Below are positions 59,685-64,000 of a DNA stretch of 64,000 nucleotides, piece by piece. The translations under genes were made by a program, and so were the position numbers. Within the stretch, counting starts at the first letter, position 1; each line of letters begins with the position of its first letter. Under the pieces are notes generated by a model that did no database searches, had not been told where the DNA came from, and saw only the letters and a program-made list of their open reading frames with translations. Origin of the DNA: Pseudomonadota bacterium (GTDB taxonomy: Bacteria; Pseudomonadota; Gammaproteobacteria; Acidiferrobacterales; Acidiferrobacteraceae); NCBI GenBank assembly GCA_021784755.1, contig JAJYHM010000050.1:25084-89083 (forward strand), in the 5' to 3' direction.

Positions 59685-60082
59685 ATCGCGCGAATCTATG
59701 GCCGGTAGCCATGATGCTTGCGCTTGCGGCATGCGCCCCCAAGGCGCCGCCACCCTCCCCGCCTATCGTACGGCCAGCCGTGGCGCGCGCCGTCCTGCAA
59801 TTACAGGTGCCCGCCGATCTCGACCCCCACGGCGACGTCGTGATCCCAAGAGACGCCATCGTCCATAAAGGCAGCCTGCCCGGGGTCTTTGTGCTGAGTA
59901 AACACAAACACGCCCGCTTTCGTCTCGTGAAGATCGGCGCGACCACCGCCCACGCGGCGCAGATTCTAAGCGGCTTGAGCGGAACCGAGACACTGGTCCT
60001 GCCGCCATTCCGGGGCGTCCATGACGGGACCCCCATCCATCCGCAGCCCACCACGACAAGAGGACCGCATGGCAGCCGTTGA
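59681..60082 (+). CDS. Minimal lipoprotein corresponding only to the C-terminal membrane-proximal part of an RND periplasmic adaptor
   Basis: Lipobox-like LALAACAPK; DVVIPRDAIVHKGSLPGVFVLSKHKHARFRLVKIGATTAHAAQILSGLSGTETLVLPPFRGVHDGTPI; overlaps both neighbours. Confidence 0.75.
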   Translation: MNRANLWPVAMMLALAACAPKAPPPSPPIVRPAVARAVLQLQVPADLDPHGDVVIPRDAIVHKGSLPGVFVLSKHKHARFRLVKIGATTAHAAQILSGLSGTETLVLPPFRGVHDGTPIHPQPTTTRGPHGSR

Positions 60083-63000
60083 CCCGAAGCCGGAAGGGCC
60101 GCTCAATATATCGGGACGACTGACCCGGTATTTCATCGACAGCAAGATCACCATCCTGGTGGTGATCGTGGCCATCCTGGCCGGAATCCTGGCCTTGCAT
60201 ACCACGCCGCGGACAGAAAATCCGCAGATCGTGGTGCCCGCGGCGAACATCATCGTCATGAAGCCGGGGGCCAGCCCGCGCGAAGTCAAAAACCTCGTCG
60301 TCGATCCCCTGCAGGCCATATTGCGCGGCATGCGCGGGATCCACCACACCTATGGGCTCGCGCTCGACTCCATGGGTGTCGTCACGGTGAAGTTCCAGGT
60401 CGGCGAAAACCGCGTCGCGTCGCTCGTGCGCCTCTACAACAAGATCATGAGCAATATGAACCGCATGCCGCCGGGGACGCAGCAGCCCGTGATCCAGCCG
60501 CTGGACGTAAACCAGGTCCCCATCGTGACGATCTCGCTGGCCAGTGCCGCCATGAGCGGCGTGCGCCTGCGCGCGATCGCGACCGAGGTCCTGCACCACC
60601 TGCGGCGCGTGCCCGGCACCTCGCACGCCTACCTGATCGGCGGCGAACGCCGCAAGATCAATATCGTGCTCCATCCGCGCCTCATGCGCCGCTACGACGT
60701 GACCCTAGACGACATCCGCAAGGTCGTGCAGGCCACGAATGTCGAGATCCCCTCGGGGCATTTCACCAACCACAACCGCCGCGCGACCATTCACGCAGGC
60801 ACCATGCTGCGCTCGGCGAAAGACGTCGGCCGGGTGGTCGTGAGCCTCTACGATCATCGCCCGGTATATCTGCGCGATGTGGCGACGATCACGGATGGCG
60901 CCGGACGCATCAAGACCGTGCACGAGATCGGATTCGGACCGGCCTACACCCATGCGCGCCCGCCAGACATCGACGTGCCGGAAGTCACAATCGCCATCGC
61001 CAAGCGCGCCGGCACCAATGCCGTGACCGTGGCCGACGCCGTGCTCCACAAATTGAGCGCCCTGCAAGGCCGCATCATCCCCGACACCGTGCACGTCAAC
61101 GTCACCCGCGACGACGGGCAGCGCGCCAATAGCGCGGTCAATACGCTGATCGAGCACCTCTTCATAGCGGTCGCGACGGTCGTGGTCCTGCTCGTCGTGT
61201 TCCTCGGGTGGCGGGCGGCGGCCATCGTCACCATTACGATCCCACTGATCCTGTTCGTGACACTCGCCGTGGACGACCTCGAGGGCCAGACGATCAACCG
61301 CATCACTTTGTTCGCCCTCATCCTGTCGCTCGGTCTGTTGGTGGACGACTCCATCGTCGTCATCGAAAACATCTTCCGCCATTACGCCCAGGCCGGCGTC
61401 GACCGGGTCCGCGGAGCCGTGAATGCGGTCAATGAAATCGGCCGCCCCACCAACCTCGCGACTTTGGCGGTGATCGTGGCCTTCCTGCCCATGCTCTATG
61501 TGAGCGGCATGATGGGCCCCTACATGGCGCCGATCCCAAAGAACGTGCCGATCGCCATGCTCACCTCGCTTTTCATCGCCTATACGGTGGCCCCCTGGGC
61601 GGCACGCATGTGGCTCAAAGGCGAGGGCGGACACGGGCACGACCGGCCCGGGATCTTACAGAGAGGCTATGCGCGCATCATGCATAGGCTGCTCTCGCGC
61701 CCCTGGGCACGCCGCGGCTTCCTGCTCGCCATCATCCTCGTTTTCGCGGCCGTGCTCGCACTGCCCGCCTTGCGCGTCGTGAGTTTCAAGATGCTGCCGC
61801 GCAACAATAACAACAGCTTCGACATCACCGTGCGCACCCGCGCCGGCAGCACGCTCGAAGACACCAATCGCGTCATCACAGCACTCGGCGACATCGTGCG
61901 CAGGAATCACTATGTCACAAGCTATGACCTGTCCGCGGGTGCTATGGGCGCCATCAATTTCAGCGGACTTTTGCGCGGCGAGACCCTGAAAAAGGGCCCG
62001 GCCGTGGGCGAGGTGCAGGTGCATCTCGTGCGCAAGAGCGAACGGTCCGTATCTTCCATCGCCATCGTGCGCTCGTTGAGGCCCGCGATTGACCGGCTCG
62101 CCGCGCGCACCGGGGCCATGATCAAGATCGTCCAACACCCGCCGGGGCCGCCGGTACGCGCCACGATCATGGCCGAGGTCTTCGGCCCGAGCTATCGCAA
62201 GGTGGCTGCCATCGCCAATAATCTGCGCTACGGCCTGTTCGCGCGCATGCCGCATCTGGCCGGCGTCGACAGCACCGTGCCCCACCGCTCGACCCAGTAC
62301 ATCATCAAGGTCGACCGCAAGGAGGCGGCGCTGCATGGCGTGAGCGCAGCGCAGGCCGCGCAGACCTTGAAGGGCTTCCTGTCGGGTATGAGCGGCGGGG
62401 CGGTGCACATCCCGCGCGCCAAGGAGCCAGTCCCAATCCGCTTTCGCGTACCGATCGCCGATCACATCGGCCCCTATGACCTCGGCAAGATCTTCGTCAC
62501 CAACCCCGAGGGCCGCGAGATTCCGCTGTCGGCCATCGTGCGCGTGATCAAGCGCCCGGGGCCGGAGCCCATCTATCAAAAAGACGGGCGCAACGTCGAA
62601 TACGTCACCGCCGGCATGAGCCGGGGGAGCCCCGTGTATCCTGTGCTGCACATGTGGCAGTACCTGAAGCACCACAAGGTGGATGGGGTGCACCTGAAGC
62701 AGGACTTCATGAAGGACCCGAGCAGCCTCCATTACGGGCTGCGCTGGAGCGGCGAGATGCGGCTCACCCTGAACGTCTTCCGCGACCTGGGCTCGGCCTT
62801 CGGGGTGGCGATCCTTCTGATCTACGTGATCCTGGTCGGCTATTACCGGTCGTTCGCGATCCCCGTCATCGTCATGGGCTCGATCCCGCTTACGATCATA
62901 GGCGTGTTCCCGGGCCACGCAGCCTTAGGCCAGTACTTCACTGCCACCTCCATGATCGGGGTGATCGCGCTCGCCGGCGTCGTGGTCCGCAACTCGCTGC

Positions 63001-63284
63001 TTTTGATCGACTTCATCCTCGACTACCGGCGTGCCGGACACGCCCTTACCGAGGCCGTGGTGCAGGCCGGGGCGGTACGGCTGCGGCCCATCATGCTGAC
63101 CGCGCTTGCCATCGTGCTCGGCACCGCGATCATGGTCATGGACCCGGTATTCGGGGGGCTTGCCATCTCGCTCATCTTCGGGACACTCGCCTCGACGATA
63201 CTCACGCTCTTTGTGATACCGCTTGGCTACTTCGCCTATGCGAACTTCTCGGAGCGCGGAGGACGGGCCCCGCGGATCCGCTGA
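60069..63284 (+). CDS. Efflux RND transporter permease (AcrB/CzcA superfamily)
   Basis: Start trimmed to MAAVDPKPEGPLNISGRLTRYFIDSKITILVVIVAILAGI; LILSLGLLVDDSIVVIENI; IGVIALAGVVVRNSLLLIDF. Confidence 0.95.
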   Translation: MAAVDPKPEGPLNISGRLTRYFIDSKITILVVIVAILAGILALHTTPRTENPQIVVPAANIIVMKPGASPREVKNLVVDPLQAILRGMRGIHHTYGLALDSMGVVTVKFQVGENRVASLVRLYNKIMSNMNRMPPGTQQPVIQPLDVNQVPIVTISLASAAMSGVRLRAIATEVLHHLRRVPGTSHAYLIGGERRKINIVLHPRLMRRYDVTLDDIRKVVQATNVEIPSGHFTNHNRRATIHAGTMLRSAKDVGRVVVSLYDHRPVYLRDVATITDGAGRIKTVHEIGFGPAYTHARPPDIDVPEVTIAIAKRAGTNAVTVADAVLHKLSALQGRIIPDTVHVNVTRDDGQRANSAVNTLIEHLFIAVATVVVLLVVFLGWRAAAIVTITIPLILFVTLAVDDLEGQTINRITLFALILSLGLLVDDSIVVIENIFRHYAQAGVDRVRGAVNAVNEIGRPTNLATLAVIVAFLPMLYVSGMMGPYMAPIPKNVPIAMLTSLFIAYTVAPWAARMWLKGEGGHGHDRPGILQRGYARIMHRLLSRPWARRGFLLAIILVFAAVLALPALRVVSFKMLPRNNNNSFDITVRTRAGSTLEDTNRVITALGDIVRRNHYVTSYDLSAGAMGAINFSGLLRGETLKKGPAVGEVQVHLVRKSERSVSSIAIVRSLRPAIDRLAARTGAMIKIVQHPPGPPVRATIMAEVFGPSYRKVAAIANNLRYGLFARMPHLAGVDSTVPHRSTQYIIKVDRKEAALHGVSAAQAAQTLKGFLSGMSGGAVHIPRAKEPVPIRFRVPIADHIGPYDLGKIFVTNPEGREIPLSAIVRVIKRPGPEPIYQKDGRNVEYVTAGMSRGSPVYPVLHMWQYLKHHKVDGVHLKQDFMKDPSSLHYGLRWSGEMRLTLNVFRDLGSAFGVAILLIYVILVGYYRSFAIPVIVMGSIPLTIIGVFPGHAALGQYFTATSMIGVIALAGVVVRNSLLLIDFILDYRRAGHALTEAVVQAGAVRLRPIMLTALAIVLGTAIMVMDPVFGGLAISLIFGTLASTILTLFVIPLGYFAYANFSERGGRAPRIR

Positions 63285-63551
63285 GTGCCGGTCCCGTGCG
63301 AGACCTCGGCCGCCACATGATCTTTCGCTGCGCCGATCCGCCACCAAGGAGCCCGTCGTGGAGGATACCGGCAACCGTATAGCCCGAAGCAAAGGTAAAC
63401 TCAGAATATACGGTTTCGCTTTCATGTGTACCTCCATGCCCCCGGGAATTGGAGGGGCTGCACGGGCATCTACGACGGGGGATGATCGAGGTTATAAAGG
63501 CCTTGGCGGGCGGGACTTGTCGTATATTATCAGCAGATGATATATTAAAAA

Positions 63552-63874
63552 ATGGCGGATAAGGCAGGGATTGAGGCCTTACTCGATCTGAACGGTCAAG
63601 TCATTGACCAATGTGGTGGTTATTGGGTCAAGCTCGAGGCCTGGCGCGTGGAGCCCTCGCCCGCGATTCCTCACGGTATTCGGTATTCGCTCACTTTGCA
63701 TACCGCGTACGGAACTCGGGTTATGGGCTTCGATAACGCACATGCCGTATGGCGGCCGAGGCAGGATCGCTACTCGGGACGCGTCACGACTTATGACCAC
63801 CAGCACCGGCATACTGCAGACTAAGGGTGTCCCTTACGAATTCCAGGACGCCTATCAGCTCATAAAGGACTTTT
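63552..63874 (+). pseudogene. TumE-like (DUF6516) toxin gene, frameshifted and truncated by ISL3 insertion
   Basis: Frame 1 MADKAGIEALLDLNGQVIDQCGGYWVKLEAWRVEPSPAIPHGIRYSLTLH...RVTTYDHQHRHTAD, then another frame KGVPYEFQDAYQLIKDFW, joining IS end ggctcctcag. Confidence 0.7.
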
Positions 63875-64000
63875 GGCTCCTCAGTAAAATTCATGGGTGA
63901 GCTTTGGCTCAGGAAGCTTGCCAAGCGCATGATATAAAGCCATTTCCAGGATATCTGGGGATCGGAAACCGTAGGATTTTCTGATGGTCAGTTTGGCCTT
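63875..64000 (-). mobile_element. Second ISL3-family element, transposase C-terminus only (runs off window)
   Basis: Minus strand KAKLTIRKSYGFRSPDILEMALYHALGKLPEPKLTHEFY* resembles KASIRTSYGFRTPKAIKIMLYHKLGTLPEPELTHRFC* of the first copy. Confidence 0.88.

Noticed and set aside
61656-62918. 420 aa minus-strand ORF
   Set aside because: Antisense shadow of the RND permease
1-64000. tRNA, rRNA or prophage genes
   Set aside because: None could be supported by reading; no phage structural genes recognised

Overview
This 64 kb, high-GC window looks like a gammaproteobacterial chromosome segment, possibly from an acidophilic sulfur or iron oxidiser; that placement is impression only. Most of it is housekeeping: slt, aldehyde dehydrogenase, RlmI-like methyltransferase, a glycine cleavage operon (gcvT-H-PA-tpx-PB) behind a tandem glycine riboswitch, xthA, prlC, aroE, ubiA, recG, ridA, spoT, rpoZ, gmk, yicC, rph, rdgB, hemW, hemJ and an RND efflux operon. 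The standout is a collinear minus-strand locus at about 25.1-35.9 kb. It combines a Fap-like functional-amyloid system (repeat-containing FapB/FapC-like proteins, a C39 peptidase like FapD, a FapF-like outer-membrane barrel) with an exopolysaccharide module (UDP-GlcNAc 2-epimerase, YaiO-like barrel, membrane protein, processive GT2, bactofilin-like protein). It ends in a VpsR-like sigma-54 activator, and a sigma-54-like promoter lies upstream of the first gene. Two mobile-element-rich zones were also read. At 8.6-12.7 kb there is an IS200/IS605 relic with a gutted tnpB, and an ISL3 element with about 60-bp TIRs carrying a HigBA toxin-antitoxin pair and a zinc-ribbon gene. At 37.2-38.9 kb there is a RIT-like tyrosine-recombinase relic with palindromic TIRs, a BrnT toxin gene with a nonsense codon and a reverse-transcriptase fragment. 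A second ISL3 copy truncates a TumE-like toxin gene at the right edge. All assignments are from reading the sequence; no searches were run.
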